Source: Prescottella sp. R16 (GTDB lineage: Bacteria; Actinomycetota; Actinomycetes; Mycobacteriales; Mycobacteriaceae). From it: 64,000 nt of DNA. The notes under the pieces are model-generated. The model made no database searches. It was not told the origin of the DNA and saw only the letters and a program-made list of their open reading frames with translations. The position numbers and the translations under genes were made by a program. The stretch lies in contig NZ_CP130943.1 in the NCBI RefSeq assembly GCF_030656875.1, positions 1,736,001-1,800,000 on the forward strand. Reading direction: 5' to 3'. The first letter of the stretch is position 1, and every line of letters starts with the position of its first letter. Below are positions 8,464-17,589 of the stretch, in pieces.

Positions 8464-9477
8464 ATGTCCGCCCACGCCCTCCCGATCATCGATCTGAACG
8501 ACCTCGATCTCGAGGCCCTGCGTACGGTCACCCACGAGATCGGCTTCTTCTACCTCACCGGTCACGGCATCGACCAGCAGCTCACCGACGACCTGATCGC
8601 CGCGGCCCGCGAATTCTTCGCACTGCCCGAAGCCGAGAAGCTCCCGATCGAGAACAGCAACTCGCCGCACTTCCGCGGCTACACCCGTGTCGGCGGCGAG
8701 CGCACCCAGGGCTACATCGACTGGCGTGAGCAGCTCGACATCGGTCCCGAGCGCCGCGCCGTCGACCCGATCGACCCGGCCCGCCCGTGGGACGTGCTGC
8801 ACGGCCCCAACCTGTGGCCCGCCGCCGTCCCGCGGCTGCGCGAGCTCGCGCTCGAATGGTCGGGCCAGGCGCAGGACGCCGGGCTGCGCCTGATCCGTGG
8901 CTGGGCCCGGTCGCTCGGGGCGCCCGCCGATTTCTTCGACGCCGCGTTCGCCGATCCGGACCCACTGCTCAAGATCGCCCGCTATCCCGGCCACGACGGC
9001 TCCGTCACCGGCCAGGGCGTCGGCAGCCACAAGGACGTCGGCGCACTGACCCTGCTGTACCCGGAACCCACCAGCACCGGTTTCCAGGTGGAAACATCGA
9101 TCCGGGGAGGCGGGACTGCGTGGCTGGACGTCGCCCCGCTGCCCGGGCACCTGCTCGTCAACATCGGCGAACTCCTCGAGGTCGCCACCGGCGGCTATCT
9201 CAAGGCCACCGTGCACCGCGTGCTGCCGCCCCCGGCCGGTACCGACCGGGTGTCGCTGCCGTTTTTCCTCAACCCCGGCTACGACGAGGCGCTGCCCGTG
9301 ATCCCGCTGTCGCCCGAGCTCGCCGCGGACGCGGCCGGTGTCGGACCCGACCAGCACGGCGGCACCTTGCACGCCCGCTACGGCCTCAACGCCCTCAAAT
9401 CGCGCCTGCGCGCCCACCCCAACGTCACCGAGCGGTACCACCGCGACCTGCTCGACCTGCCCGCCCTGCGCGGCTGA
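8464..9477 (+). CDS. 2-oxoglutarate/Fe(II)-type oxygenase (isopenicillin-N-synthase family)
   Basis: A 337-residue non-heme iron oxygenase. The iron ligands are His189 and Asp191 (SHKDVG) and His251 (TVHRVL); Arg262-x-Ser264 (RVS) is the usual 2-oxoglutarate carboxylate site. An N-terminal DIOX_N-like part (LPIIDLNDLDLEAL, then IGFFYLTGHGI) matches the family. It is first in an operon with metQ, metN and metI, so its substrate may be a sulfur compound or modified methionine imported by that transporter; this is inference. The ATG at 8464 has GGGGAAAGGA 9 nt upstream, buried in a leader stem. Confidence 0.88.
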   Translation: MSAHALPIIDLNDLDLEALRTVTHEIGFFYLTGHGIDQQLTDDLIAAAREFFALPEAEKLPIENSNSPHFRGYTRVGGERTQGYIDWREQLDIGPERRAVDPIDPARPWDVLHGPNLWPAAVPRLRELALEWSGQAQDAGLRLIRGWARSLGAPADFFDAAFADPDPLLKIARYPGHDGSVTGQGVGSHKDVGALTLLYPEPTSTGFQVETSIRGGGTAWLDVAPLPGHLLVNIGELLEVATGGYLKATVHRVLPPPAGTDRVSLPFFLNPGYDEALPVIPLSPELAADAAGVGPDQHGGTLHARYGLNALKSRLRAHPNVTERYHRDLLDLPALRG

Positions 9478-9507
9478 CCCACTCTTCGACCGGAAAGAAT
9501 TTTTCGA

Positions 9508-10341
9508 ATGTTCTTGCGCCGCAACGCAATCCTGTCCGCTGCCGCCCTGCTCACCGCGGGTCTCGCTGCCTGCTCCTCGGGTAACGAGGGGGAGAAGCTG
9601 GTGATCTCCGCGTCCAGCACCCCGCACGTGGAGATCCTCGAGCACATCGCCGACTCCGGCGCCCTCGGCGACATCACCCTCGACATCAAGCCGGTCACCG
9701 GCGAGATCGACCCCAACGAACTGCTCGTCGCCGGCGACGTCCAGGCCAACTACTTCCAGCACGCCCCGTATCTGGCGGACTGGCAGAAGCAGAAGGGCGT
9801 GAACGACCTCGTCTCCGTCGCCGACGTCCACCTCGAGCCGATGGGTCTGTACTCGGAGAAGATCACCGCCGTCGACCAGCTCGCCGACGGCTCCACCATC
9901 GCGCTGCCCAAGGACACCACCAACTTCGCGCGCGGCCTCTACCTGCTCGAGTCTGCCGGACTGATCGAGATGGACGTCCCGTTCGCCGACGCGAACCTGT
10001 CCGTCGTCACCCAGGCCAACGTCAACGCCAACCCCAAGAACCTGAAGTTCGTCGAGATCGAGCGCTCGCAGATCGCCCGCAACCTCGGTGACCCGCAGAT
10101 CACCGCCGCGGTCATCAACTCCAACTACGCGCTCGAGGCCGGACTGAACCCGACGGAGGACACGCTCCTCGCGGAGAAGGCCGAGGGCAACCCGTTCGCG
10201 AACCTGCTCGTCGTCCGTGCCGCCGACGAGAACGATCCCGGCGTCCAGGCCCTCGCGAAGGCGCTCGTGTCCCCGGAGACCGCCACCTGGATCCAGGAGA
10301 ACTACTCCGGCGCCGTCGTCCCGGTGCACGCGGCCGGCTGA
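9508..10341 (+). CDS. metQ: MetQ, substrate-binding lipoprotein of a methionine-type ABC importer
   Basis: A 277-residue NLPA-family lipoprotein that captures substrate outside the membrane for MetN-MetI. The signal peptide ends in lipobox LAAC (Cys22). Family features include STPHVEILEH near the mature N-terminus and the NYFQHAPYL segment. Substrates of the family include L- and D-methionine and related compounds. It starts 30 nt after the oxygenase stop and its own stop overlaps the metN start by 1 nt (TGATG), so all four genes form one operon. Confidence 0.92.
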   Translation: MFLRRNAILSAAALLTAGLAACSSGNEGEKLVISASSTPHVEILEHIADSGALGDITLDIKPVTGEIDPNELLVAGDVQANYFQHAPYLADWQKQKGVNDLVSVADVHLEPMGLYSEKITAVDQLADGSTIALPKDTTNFARGLYLLESAGLIEMDVPFADANLSVVTQANVNANPKNLKFVEIERSQIARNLGDPQITAAVINSNYALEAGLNPTEDTLLAEKAEGNPFANLLVVRAADENDPGVQALAKALVSPETATWIQENYSGAVVPVHAAG

Positions 10342-11375
10342 TGATCACCGTCGAGAATCTGGTCAAGACCTTCCCCGCCGCCGGTGGCGCGGCCCCGGTC
10401 GCGGCCCTGCGCGGCATCGACCTCGAGATCGCCGAGGGCGAGATCTTCGGCATCGTCGGCCCCTCGGGTGCGGGCAAGTCGACGCTGCTGCGGTGCCTGA
10501 ACCTGCTCGAGCAGCCCACCAGTGGCCGCATTCTGCTCCGCGGCACGCCGGTCTCCCAGTTCACCGGTTTCGGGCTGCGGGCCGCACGACGCCGCATCGG
10601 CACCGTGTTCCAGCAGTTCAACCTGCTGCACTCGCGGACCGTGCGCGCCAACGTCGAGTTCCCGCTCGAACTCGCCGGAATGGACCGCAAGCAGCGCCGC
10701 GCCCGCGCCGACGAGCTGATCGCCCTCGTCGGCCTGGCCGGCAAGGAGAAGTCGTTCCCGTCGCAGCTGTCCGGCGGACAGCAGCAGCGGGTCGGCATCG
10801 CCCGCGCCCTCGCGTCGAACCCCGACGTGCTGCTGTGCGACGAGGCCACCAGCGCGCTGGATCCCGACACCACCGACCAGGTCCTCGACCTGCTCGCCGA
10901 ACTCAACCGCTCGATCGGCGTCACCGTCGTTCTCATCACCCACGAGCTGGGGGTGCTGCGCCGCATCTGCACGTCCGCGGCCCGGCTCGAGGACGGCCGC
11001 ATCGCCGAGACCGGACGGATCCTCGACCTGGTCGGCACACCCGGCTCGGTGCTGGGGGCGGCGATCGTCCCGGTCGGTGACGACCCGTCCCAGGGAGACG
11101 GCGCCGACACCGCGCTCGTCACCACGATCGGCGACGAGGCGCACGGGCCGTGGCTCGCGCAGCTCGTCCGCAAGCTCGACGTCGACATCTCCGTGGTCGG
11201 CGGCAGCGTCGAACAGGTCGCCGGCGTCACCGTCGGACGACTGCGGCTACGGTTCGGTCCCGACGTGAACCGGGCCGACGTCGACGCATTCGTGGCCGCC
11301 CAGCCCGGCACCACCCTCTCCTGGGGTGCCGGGCAGGAAGAGACCCGCGCACTGGTGCAGGGAGTAACCGCATGA
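10341..11375 (+). CDS. metN: MetN, ATPase of a methionine-type ABC importer
   Basis: A 344-residue ATP-binding subunit. Walker A is GPSGAGKS (40-47), signature LSGGQQQR (143-150), Walker B VLLCDE (163-168) and the switch His is at 201. From about residue 250 there is a NIL-type ACT-like domain (LVRKLDVDISVVGGSVEQVAGVTVG region), which in E. coli MetN binds methionine and shuts the transporter down. It overlaps metQ by 1 nt and metI by 4 nt. Confidence 0.94.
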   Translation: MITVENLVKTFPAAGGAAPVAALRGIDLEIAEGEIFGIVGPSGAGKSTLLRCLNLLEQPTSGRILLRGTPVSQFTGFGLRAARRRIGTVFQQFNLLHSRTVRANVEFPLELAGMDRKQRRARADELIALVGLAGKEKSFPSQLSGGQQQRVGIARALASNPDVLLCDEATSALDPDTTDQVLDLLAELNRSIGVTVVLITHELGVLRRICTSAARLEDGRIAETGRILDLVGTPGSVLGAAIVPVGDDPSQGDGADTALVTTIGDEAHGPWLAQLVRKLDVDISVVGGSVEQVAGVTVGRLRLRFGPDVNRADVDAFVAAQPGTTLSWGAGQEETRALVQGVTA

Positions 11376-12040
11376 ACAAGTTGTCCTGGCAGGACTCGCT
11401 CCCCGAGGTGTGGGAGGCGACGCAGGAGACCCTCTACATGGTGTCGATCTCGTTCCTGCTCACCGTGATCGGCGGAGTGCTGCTCGGCGTGATCCTGCAC
11501 GTGACCTCGCCGAGCGGATTGTGGCCCCAGCGTGCCGTCAACGCGGTGCTCGGCGCCGTCGTCAACGTGTTCCGGTCGCTGCCGTTCCTCATCCTGATGA
11601 TCGCGCTGATCGGCACGACCCGGCTGATCGTCGGCACCGCGATCGGCCCGACGGCCGCGATCGTCCCGCTGACGATCGGTGCGATCCCGTTCTACGCACG
11701 CGTCGTCGAGTCGGCGCTGCGCGAGGTACCCGTCGGCCGGATCGAGGCGGCGCAGGCGATGGGTGCGAGCAACAGCCAGATCGTGCGCAAGGTGCTCCTG
11801 CCGGAATCGGTGTCGGCCCTGATCGCCGGTGCGACGCTCACCGTCGTGCTGCTGATCGGATACTCGGCGATGGCCGGCGTCATCGGCGGCGGCGGGCTGG
11901 GTGACTTCGCGATCGTCTACGGCTACCAGCGGTTCAACACGCCGGTACTGCTCGTCGCGGTCGTGGTGCTCGTCGTCCTCGTGCAGATCCTGCAGTCCAT
12001 CGGTGACGGCGTCGTCCGGGCGCTGAAGCACCGCAAGTAG
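11372..12040 (+). CDS. metI: MetI, permease of a methionine-type ABC importer
   Basis: A 222-residue inner-membrane permease with five predicted transmembrane segments. The EAA loop that contacts MetN is clear (IEAAQAMGASNSQIVRKVLL). The ATG overlaps the metN stop (ATGA). It closes the oxygenase-metQNI operon; only a weak hairpin follows. Confidence 0.93.
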   Translation: MNKLSWQDSLPEVWEATQETLYMVSISFLLTVIGGVLLGVILHVTSPSGLWPQRAVNAVLGAVVNVFRSLPFLILMIALIGTTRLIVGTAIGPTAAIVPLTIGAIPFYARVVESALREVPVGRIEAAQAMGASNSQIVRKVLLPESVSALIAGATLTVVLLIGYSAMAGVIGGGGLGDFAIVYGYQRFNTPVLLVAVVVLVVLVQILQSIGDGVVRALKHRK

Positions 12041-12068
12041 GCGCGCACTCCGATCCTGAAGCGTTCCT

Positions 12069-12094
12069 CCCGCCCTGTTCGTGGCGTCGGCGGG
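12069..12094. terminator. Weak hairpin after metI
   Basis: CCCGCC (12069-12074) and GGCGGG (12089-12094) can form a 6-bp stem with a 14-nt loop between the convergent metI and MOSC genes. There is no T-tract, so this is only a candidate. Confidence 0.25.
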
Positions 12095-12133
12095 TCGGTA
12101 CGGTCCGGCTCCCGGTAGGCGAGGGGAAGTCCT

Positions 12134-13039
12134 TCACCGCTCGGCGAGGTCGGCGGTCGTTATCGTCTCGACGACGTCACCGACCCGGATCTGCCCGGCT
12201 GTCACCACGTCGGCATAGATGCCGATACTGGGGAGGTCCGCGGTGCCGTACGGTCCCGGAACCCGATGTGCCGCAGCGATGTTTCGCAGGGTCTGTTTCT
12301 CTGCGGGGAGGTCCTGATGCGCCAGGTTGACCATCACGCAGCGACCGGTCGGCATCCGGCCGGTGATCTCGGTCGCGCCTACCCGCACCCGCTCGCCGAC
12401 CCACGCGTCCTCGACCCAGCCCGCATCCCAGTGGTCCTCACCGACCACGATGTTGGGGCGGAAGCGGCGCGTGACACGGCCCGCGGATCCTGGTTGCAGT
12501 GCGTTCACACTCGATGTGGTGAGCACGTGTAGCGGCGCCAGATCGTAGAAACGTTCGGAAGCGCCCCCGGTCGGGACGGCCCCGACCGGGACATCCGAGC
12601 CCGCGTCCTGTCCGGTGCGGCTCGCGGACGCCGACACCGCCGCATCCATCCCGATCCGGGACTCGGCCACCCACTCCATCTCCATCACCTTCGCGGCCTC
12701 GCCCGGAGTCCGCAGCGACACGGCACGCCCCACGAGCGCGGACAGCCGCGAGACGGTGTTCGGATCGTCACCGCGCAGGACCGTGCCGTCGGGCAGCGTG
12801 ATCTCCAGTGCGCCGGGATCGGTGACGGACGCGTCGTCCAGTAGCCGTGCCCGGCACCCGAGCAGTGGGCTCCACAACCGGGTCCGCTTCGCGCTGGCCA
12901 CATGGCCGGTCTCGCTGTCGACCAGAGCCCACACGTGGTCGCCGCGGATGCCGTCGGATCCGATCACCGCGGAGTCGAGGCGTTCACCACCGAACGACTT
13001 GACCGGGTAGCGCCAGATCTCCGAGACCGTGTGCCGCAT
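12134..13039 (-). CDS. MOSC-domain protein (mARC/YcbX-like)
   Basis: A 301-residue protein with an N-terminal MOSC beta-barrel (IWRYPVKSFGGERLDSA) and a C-terminal MOSC domain (RFRPNIVVGE, and GRMPTGRCVMVN with the conserved Cys). Such proteins bind molybdenum cofactor and some reduce N-hydroxylated compounds with a redox partner; no ferredoxin domain is fused here. The ATG at 13039 has GAAGGCGG upstream. The gene is convergent with metI and lies 155 nt downstream of mtr on the same strand. Confidence 0.85.
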   Translation of the reverse strand: MRHTVSEIWRYPVKSFGGERLDSAVIGSDGIRGDHVWALVDSETGHVASAKRTRLWSPLLGCRARLLDDASVTDPGALEITLPDGTVLRGDDPNTVSRLSALVGRAVSLRTPGEAAKVMEMEWVAESRIGMDAAVSASASRTGQDAGSDVPVGAVPTGGASERFYDLAPLHVLTTSSVNALQPGSAGRVTRRFRPNIVVGEDHWDAGWVEDAWVGERVRVGATEITGRMPTGRCVMVNLAHQDLPAEKQTLRNIAAAHRVPGPYGTADLPSIGIYADVVTAGQIRVGDVVETITTADLAER

Positions 13040-13194
13040 GTGTCCGCCTTCGATACCGAGTCGTTGTACATGCGAACGATAGTGGGTGATCGGGTGGATC
13101 TGTCGGGAATGCGCGGATCTCCAGCCCGACGCCGATCGGCTGCACACCGGTCGACGCGGTACCCGGGGCCGGCGGGCACGAGTCCGGTCGGGGC

Positions 13195-14583
13195 TCAGAT
13201 CTCCAGGCCGAGGAGCGCGTTCTCGACCACCTCGGGCAGCGCCGGATGAATCCAGTACTGGCCGGTGGCCATGTCGCGGGCCGACAGCCCGAAGCTCATC
13301 GCCTGGATCAGCGGCTGGATCACCGTCGACGCCTGCGCCCCGATCACGTGTGCCCCGATCAGGCGTCCGGTGCCGCGTTCGGCGATCACCTTGCAGAAGC
13401 CCTCGTCGTCCTCCATCGCCCACCCGTACGCGACGTCGCCGTAGTTCTGCACCTTGACGGTGATGTCGAGGCCGGCCTCGCGGGCCTGCTCCTCGGTCAT
13501 CCCGACGTCCGCGATCTGCGGGTCGGTGAACACCGCTGCCGGCACGAACCGGTGATCGGTGCGGCGCAGGGCGTCCGTGTTCGACCAGGCGTCGTGCAGC
13601 AGGTTGTGCTGCACGATCCGCATCTCGTGGTTGGCGACGTGCTTGAGCTGGTACGGCGACGACACGTCCCCGAGCGCGAACACCCCCTCGGCGGTGGTGC
13701 GCTGGTACTCGTCGACGATGACCCGGCCCGACTCGTCGACCGCGACGCCGCCGTGTCCGGCGTTCAACCGGTCCCCGTTCGGGGTGCGGCCGACCGCGAC
13801 GAGCAGTTCGTCACCGGCGACGACGGTGCCGTCCGCCAGTTCGAGTTCCACGCCCGCCGACTCCGCGCCGCCGGACTGCCGGGCCGCGACCACCGGATTG
13901 CCCAGGTGCACATCCCATTTGCGCTGCGCGAGCTCGGTGAACCACTCCGACACGTCCCGGTCGAGGTGCCGCAGCAGCCGCTCGCTGCGGCCGACGATCG
14001 ACACCCGCACCCCCAGCGCCGAGAAGACGTGCGCGAACTCTGCTGCGACGAAACCGGATCCGAGGATCACCAGACGTTCGGGCAGCGATTCGAGGCGCAT
14101 GATGTCGTCGTTGGTGTGATAGCGAACGCCGCTCGCCGCGATCTCGTCGGGGATCACCGGCCGTGCCCCGGCCGCGATCACCACCTGGTCGGCGGTGATC
14201 ACCTCACCGGTGCCGGTGTCGAGGGTGCGCGGACCCACGAAACTCGCGTGCCCGCGGAACACCGTCACGTTCGCGCAGTCCTCGGTGCGGTAGCGTTCGC
14301 CGCCCGCCGAGATCGGGTCGATCCGCCCGAACACCCGCTTGACGATGTCCGGCCAGCGGACGTCGTCGAGGCTCGCATCCACTCCGAGCTTCGACGACTC
14401 GGTGACGGTGCGCGCCACATCGGCCGCGTAGACGAACATCTTCGTCGGGATACAACCCACGTTGAGGCACGTGCCGCCGAACGTGCTCTCCTCGAGGATC
14501 GCGATCTTCTTGCCGTCGAAGCGTTCGTCGAGGATCGAATTACCCGATCCGGTGCCGATGATCGCGATGTCGAAATGGGTCAC
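13195..14583 (-). CDS. mtr: Mycothione reductase
   Basis: NADPH-dependent flavoprotein that reduces mycothiol disulfide, keeping the actinobacterial redox buffer mycothiol reduced. The 462-residue protein has the FAD-binding motif GTGSGN (residues 10-15), the redox-active disulfide GGTCLNVGC (Cys39/Cys44), an NAD(P)H motif [10 protein letters not shown] and the C-terminal His-Glu pair in HPALPEVVE. The GTG start at 14583 overlaps the stop of the upstream hydrolase (GTGA). Linkage to that hydrolase matches the arrangement I recall in M. tuberculosis (Rv2854/Rv2855). Confidence 0.94.
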   Translation of the reverse strand: MTHFDIAIIGTGSGNSILDERFDGKKIAILEESTFGGTCLNVGCIPTKMFVYAADVARTVTESSKLGVDASLDDVRWPDIVKRVFGRIDPISAGGERYRTEDCANVTVFRGHASFVGPRTLDTGTGEVITADQVVIAAGARPVIPDEIAASGVRYHTNDDIMRLESLPERLVILGSGFVAAEFAHVFSALGVRVSIVGRSERLLRHLDRDVSEWFTELAQRKWDVHLGNPVVAARQSGGAESAGVELELADGTVVAGDELLVAVGRTPNGDRLNAGHGGVAVDESGRVIVDEYQRTTAEGVFALGDVSSPYQLKHVANHEMRIVQHNLLHDAWSNTDALRRTDHRFVPAAVFTDPQIADVGMTEEQAREAGLDITVKVQNYGDVAYGWAMEDDEGFCKVIAERGTGRLIGAHVIGAQASTVIQPLIQAMSFGLSARDMATGQYWIHPALPEVVENALLGLEI

Positions 14584-15620
14584 GCAGTTGCCCCTGTCTC
14601 CTCGGTGGCTGTTTCTCGGGTGTCGGTCAGATGGTGTGCGTCGAGCCAGCCCAGCCACAGATCCACCTCGCGGAAGGCTTCCGCGAGGGGACCGGCCGTG
14701 GACAGGAACACGTCGTGGCGGGCCCCGTCGATCGGGACGATCGTGGTCCGGTTGCCGAGGCAGCCCGCCCACCGGGCGATCTGGTCGACGTCGAGGACGG
14801 CGTCGGCCGTGTCGACCGACGGGTTGTAGCGGGACGCGACCACCGATCGTGTCGACCGCAGGATCAGCGACGGCACGCCGACGTCGAGGCCGCGGTGCAA
14901 CCGGGCGTGACCGCGACGGACGGCCCGTAGCCAGCCGAACCGGACCGGGAACCCGGTCAGCGGCTTCCACTCCAGGTCGTAGTCCCACTCGCCGTTGGCG
15001 CCGATGTGCAGGCTCGACCCGTACGTGTCGAGCTTCAGTCCCGGAATCTCCGTCCGGCCCGATGCCCGGCCCAGCGCGTCGATCGCGGCGGACGTGCCCG
15101 CAGTGCGCAACAGCGCCGGCCCCTGCAGGTCGAACCACGGGCTGTTGAGGATGAGACCCGCGACACCCGCACCCGCCGAGCCGCCCGGTTTGCGCTCGAG
15201 CCGGTCGAGCCACAGCGGCAGGATCAGACCGCCCGTCGAGTGGGCCGTGAGCAGGACGGGTCCGCCGACCTCGTCGCGCACCAACTGCAGTGCCTCGTTC
15301 AGTTCGGCGTCGTACAGCGCCAGATCCGACACGTAGTGCGGGGTCTGCCCCGGGCGCAGGGAACGGCCGCATTTACGCAGGTCCAGGGCGTAGAAGGCGT
15401 ATCCGCGGGCCGTGAAGTGCTCGGCCACGTGCCGTTGGAAGAAGTAGTCGGTGAATCCGTGCACGTACAGCACCGCGCGGGACGGGGCGGGCTCCTCCGG
15501 GCGATGACGGACCAGTGTGGCCTCGACGTGACCTTCGCCGTCCGGGTCGGCCCCCAGGGGGATCGTCAGCTGCTGATATCCGTCACCGAGGATGTCCGGA
15601 GCCCAAGTAGTCACGATCAC
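14580..15620 (-). CDS. Alpha/beta hydrolase (lysophospholipase-like)
   Basis: A 346-residue serine hydrolase. The oxyanion region is YVHGFTDYF, the nucleophile Ser128 lies in AHSTGG, and a C-terminal GARHDVF supplies the catalytic His. An N-terminal lid of about 45 residues precedes the fold. It resembles monoacylglycerol lipase/lysophospholipase proteins; the true substrate is unknown. It is co-transcribed with mtr through a 4-nt overlap. The start is GTG at 15620, with a second in-frame GTG at 15614. It is divergent from mqo. Confidence 0.88.
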   Translation of the reverse strand: MIVTTWAPDILGDGYQQLTIPLGADPDGEGHVEATLVRHRPEEPAPSRAVLYVHGFTDYFFQRHVAEHFTARGYAFYALDLRKCGRSLRPGQTPHYVSDLALYDAELNEALQLVRDEVGGPVLLTAHSTGGLILPLWLDRLERKPGGSAGAGVAGLILNSPWFDLQGPALLRTAGTSAAIDALGRASGRTEIPGLKLDTYGSSLHIGANGEWDYDLEWKPLTGFPVRFGWLRAVRRGHARLHRGLDVGVPSLILRSTRSVVASRYNPSVDTADAVLDVDQIARWAGCLGNRTTIVPIDGARHDVFLSTAGPLAEAFREVDLWLGWLDAHHLTDTRETATEETGATA

Positions 15621-15758
15621 ACTCTATTGGGCGAACGAAGTCGTTTGCGAGGGGCACAATTGGGGAAGGTGACGCACAGGTAACCTAAGCGCCACAGGCG
15701 CGCGAAATGCGGTCTGTGCACGTGAACAGTCCGAGCGGATGATGCGTGCGAAGGTCGC

Positions 15759-15797
15759 GTGTGAACAGACCGTGCGAACAGGTCGTGCGAACAGACA
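15759..15797 (+). repeat. Three imperfect 13-nt tandem repeats in the mqo leader
   Basis: GTGTGAACAGACC, GTGCGAACAGGTC and GTGCGAACAGACA follow each other without gaps. A related GTGAACAGTCC lies further upstream at 15722-15732. They lie just upstream of the mqo ribosome binding site and may be protein-binding iterons or a replication-slippage product. Confidence 0.6.
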
Positions 15798-15814
15798 AGG
15801 AAGTCGATTCTCCA

Positions 15815-17350
15815 GTGTCAGACCAGAACGTAGTGGCGAAGACCGATGTAGTGCTCGTGGGTGCGGGCATCATGAGCGCAACGCTCGGCGCGATCCTGCG
15901 TCAGCTGCAGCCCGACTGGTCGATCACCACCTTCGAACGCCTCGACGCCGCTGCCGCCGAGAGCAGCGACCCGTGGAACAACGCGGGCACCGGCCACTCG
16001 GCGCTGTGCGAGCTCAACTACACCCCCGCGTCCGGGTCGGGTGTCGACATCACCAAGGCCGTCAACGTCAACGAGCAGTTCCAGGTGTCCCGCCAGTTCT
16101 GGTCGTATGCCGTCGACAATGGGATCCTCACCGACCCGTCCGAGTTCATCAACCCGATTCCGCACGTGAGCTTCGTGCACGGCGCCGACAACGTGAAGTA
16201 CCTGCGCGCCCGCTACGACGCCCTCGCCGGCCACACCTTGTTCCCGGGTATGGAGTACTCCGAGTCCGAGGACTTCTTCACCGACCGGCTGCCGCTCATG
16301 GCCAAGGGCCGCGACTTCAGCGACCCGGTCGCCCTCAACTGGACCGAGACCGGCACCGACGTCGACTTCGGCGCCCTCACCAAGCAGCTGCTCGCACACG
16401 TCGGCGCGTCCGGCGGCCAGGTGTACTTCGGACACGAGGTCCGCAACCTCACCAAGCAGTCCGACGGCAGCTGGATCGTCACGGCCCGGAACCTGCGCAC
16501 CGGCGTCACCAAGACCGTCAACGCCAAGTTCGTGTTCGTCGGCGCCGGCGGCGGTGCGCTGCACCTGCTGCAGAAGTCCGGCATCAAGGAGGCCAAGGGC
16601 TTCGGCGGTTTCCCGGTCAGCGGCCAGTTCCTGCGCTGCACCAACCCCGAACTCATCGCGCAGCACCGCGCCAAGGTGTACGGCAAGGCCGCCGTCGGCG
16701 CGCCCCCGATGTCGGTGCCGCACCTCGACACCCGCGTCATCAACGGCCGGCAGGGCCTGCTGTTCGGCCCGTACGCAGGCTGGTCGCCCAAGTTCCTCAA
16801 GAACGGCAAGGTCACCGACCTGCCCGGCTCGGTCAAGCCGAACAACCTCATGTCGATGCTCGGTGTCGGCGTCACCGAACTGGGCCTGACCAAATACCTC
16901 ATCGGTGAGCTCATGCAGGGCCCGGCCGACCGTATCCGCACGCTGCGCGAGTTCGTGCCGCGCGCCACCGGCGGCGACTGGGAGCTCATCACCGCCGGCC
17001 AGCGCGTCCAGGTCATCCGCAAGAAGGGCAACGGCGGCGTCCTCGAATTCGGCACCGCCGTCGTCAACGCCGAGGACGGCACCGTCGCCGGCCTGCTCGG
17101 CGCGTCCCCGGGCGCATCCACCGCGGTGCCCGCGATGCTCGACGTCCTGAAGCGCTGCTTCCCGCGCGAGTTCGAGGCGTGGACCCCGAAGCTGCAGCAG
17201 ATGGTGCCGTCGCTGGGCGTCAAGCTCGCCGACAACCCGGCCCTGTTCCAGGAAGTGTGGGACTGGAGCACCCGGTCCCTGCAGCTCGACGAGGCACCCG
17301 CGTCCACCCCGGCCCACGCGGCCCCCGTCGCGGCGACCGCGTCGGTCTGA
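15815..17350 (+). CDS. mqo: Malate:quinone oxidoreductase
   Basis: FAD-dependent, membrane-associated enzyme that oxidises malate to oxaloacetate and passes electrons to the quinone pool, replacing or supplementing malate dehydrogenase in the TCA cycle. The 511-residue product begins with the dinucleotide-binding motif [16 protein letters not shown] and contains the family segments [14 protein letters not shown] and [13 protein letters not shown]. The GTG at 15815 follows AAGGAAG at about 10 nt; upstream in-frame starts run through the tandem repeats and are less likely. A perfect terminator hairpin follows. Confidence 0.95.
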   Translation: MSDQNVVAKTDVVLVGAGIMSATLGAILRQLQPDWSITTFERLDAAAAESSDPWNNAGTGHSALCELNYTPASGSGVDITKAVNVNEQFQVSRQFWSYAVDNGILTDPSEFINPIPHVSFVHGADNVKYLRARYDALAGHTLFPGMEYSESEDFFTDRLPLMAKGRDFSDPVALNWTETGTDVDFGALTKQLLAHVGASGGQVYFGHEVRNLTKQSDGSWIVTARNLRTGVTKTVNAKFVFVGAGGGALHLLQKSGIKEAKGFGGFPVSGQFLRCTNPELIAQHRAKVYGKAAVGAPPMSVPHLDTRVINGRQGLLFGPYAGWSPKFLKNGKVTDLPGSVKPNNLMSMLGVGVTELGLTKYLIGELMQGPADRIRTLREFVPRATGGDWELITAGQRVQVIRKKGNGGVLEFGTAVVNAEDGTVAGLLGASPGASTAVPAMLDVLKRCFPREFEAWTPKLQQMVPSLGVKLADNPALFQEVWDWSTRSLQLDEAPASTPAHAAPVAATASV

Positions 17351-17372
17351 CCGGACACCACGTTTCACCCCG

Positions 17373-17404
17373 CTGCCGCGGCCCGGAATCCCGGGCCGCG
17401 GCAG
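17373..17404 (+). terminator. Intrinsic terminator-like hairpin after mqo
   Basis: CTGCCGCGGCCCGG and CCGGGCCGCGGCAG form a perfect 14-bp stem around an AATC loop, 22 nt after the mqo stop and just before the cobalamin riboswitch. There is no T-run, as is common in actinobacteria. Confidence 0.75.
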
Positions 17405-17414
17405 TGTGCTGTCG

Positions 17415-17535
17415 TGAGCACGGTAAGGTGCTGCAACCGAAGAAACATCTGCGGGGAAGCCTGTGAGAACCAGGCGCGGTCCCGCCACTGTGAGGGCGTC
17501 GAATCGGATTCGCCCGAAGCCAGAATGCCGCGATG
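17415..17535 (+). ncRNA. Cobalamin riboswitch
   Basis: The leader contains the conserved blocks of the adenosylcobalamin riboswitch: GGGGAAGCCTGTGAGAA, then GCGCGGTCCCGCCACTGTGA (the B12 box), then a variable hairpin CGAATCGGATTCG and the closing block CGAAGCCAGAATGCC. It precedes the chelatase-cobO-cobB-cobA cluster, so high adenosylcobalamin should repress this operon. The ligand class is secure; whether the switch acts on translation or termination is not shown. Confidence 0.93.
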
Positions 17536-17589
17536 TTTCGTACCGCCAAGCTCTCGGCGCGGAGACCGAGGAGTGAAGGGATTCGATCG

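Noticed and set aside
13195..15372. A mycothione reductase frame open far upstream, as if fused to an extra 260-residue domain
   Set aside because: The upstream part is the hydrolase gene read in the wrong frame. The GTG at 14583 with a 4-nt overlap is the true start.
15675..15690. IdeR/iron-box half-site GGTAACCTAA near mqo
   Set aside because: Only one half resembles the 19-bp iron box; the other half does not match.
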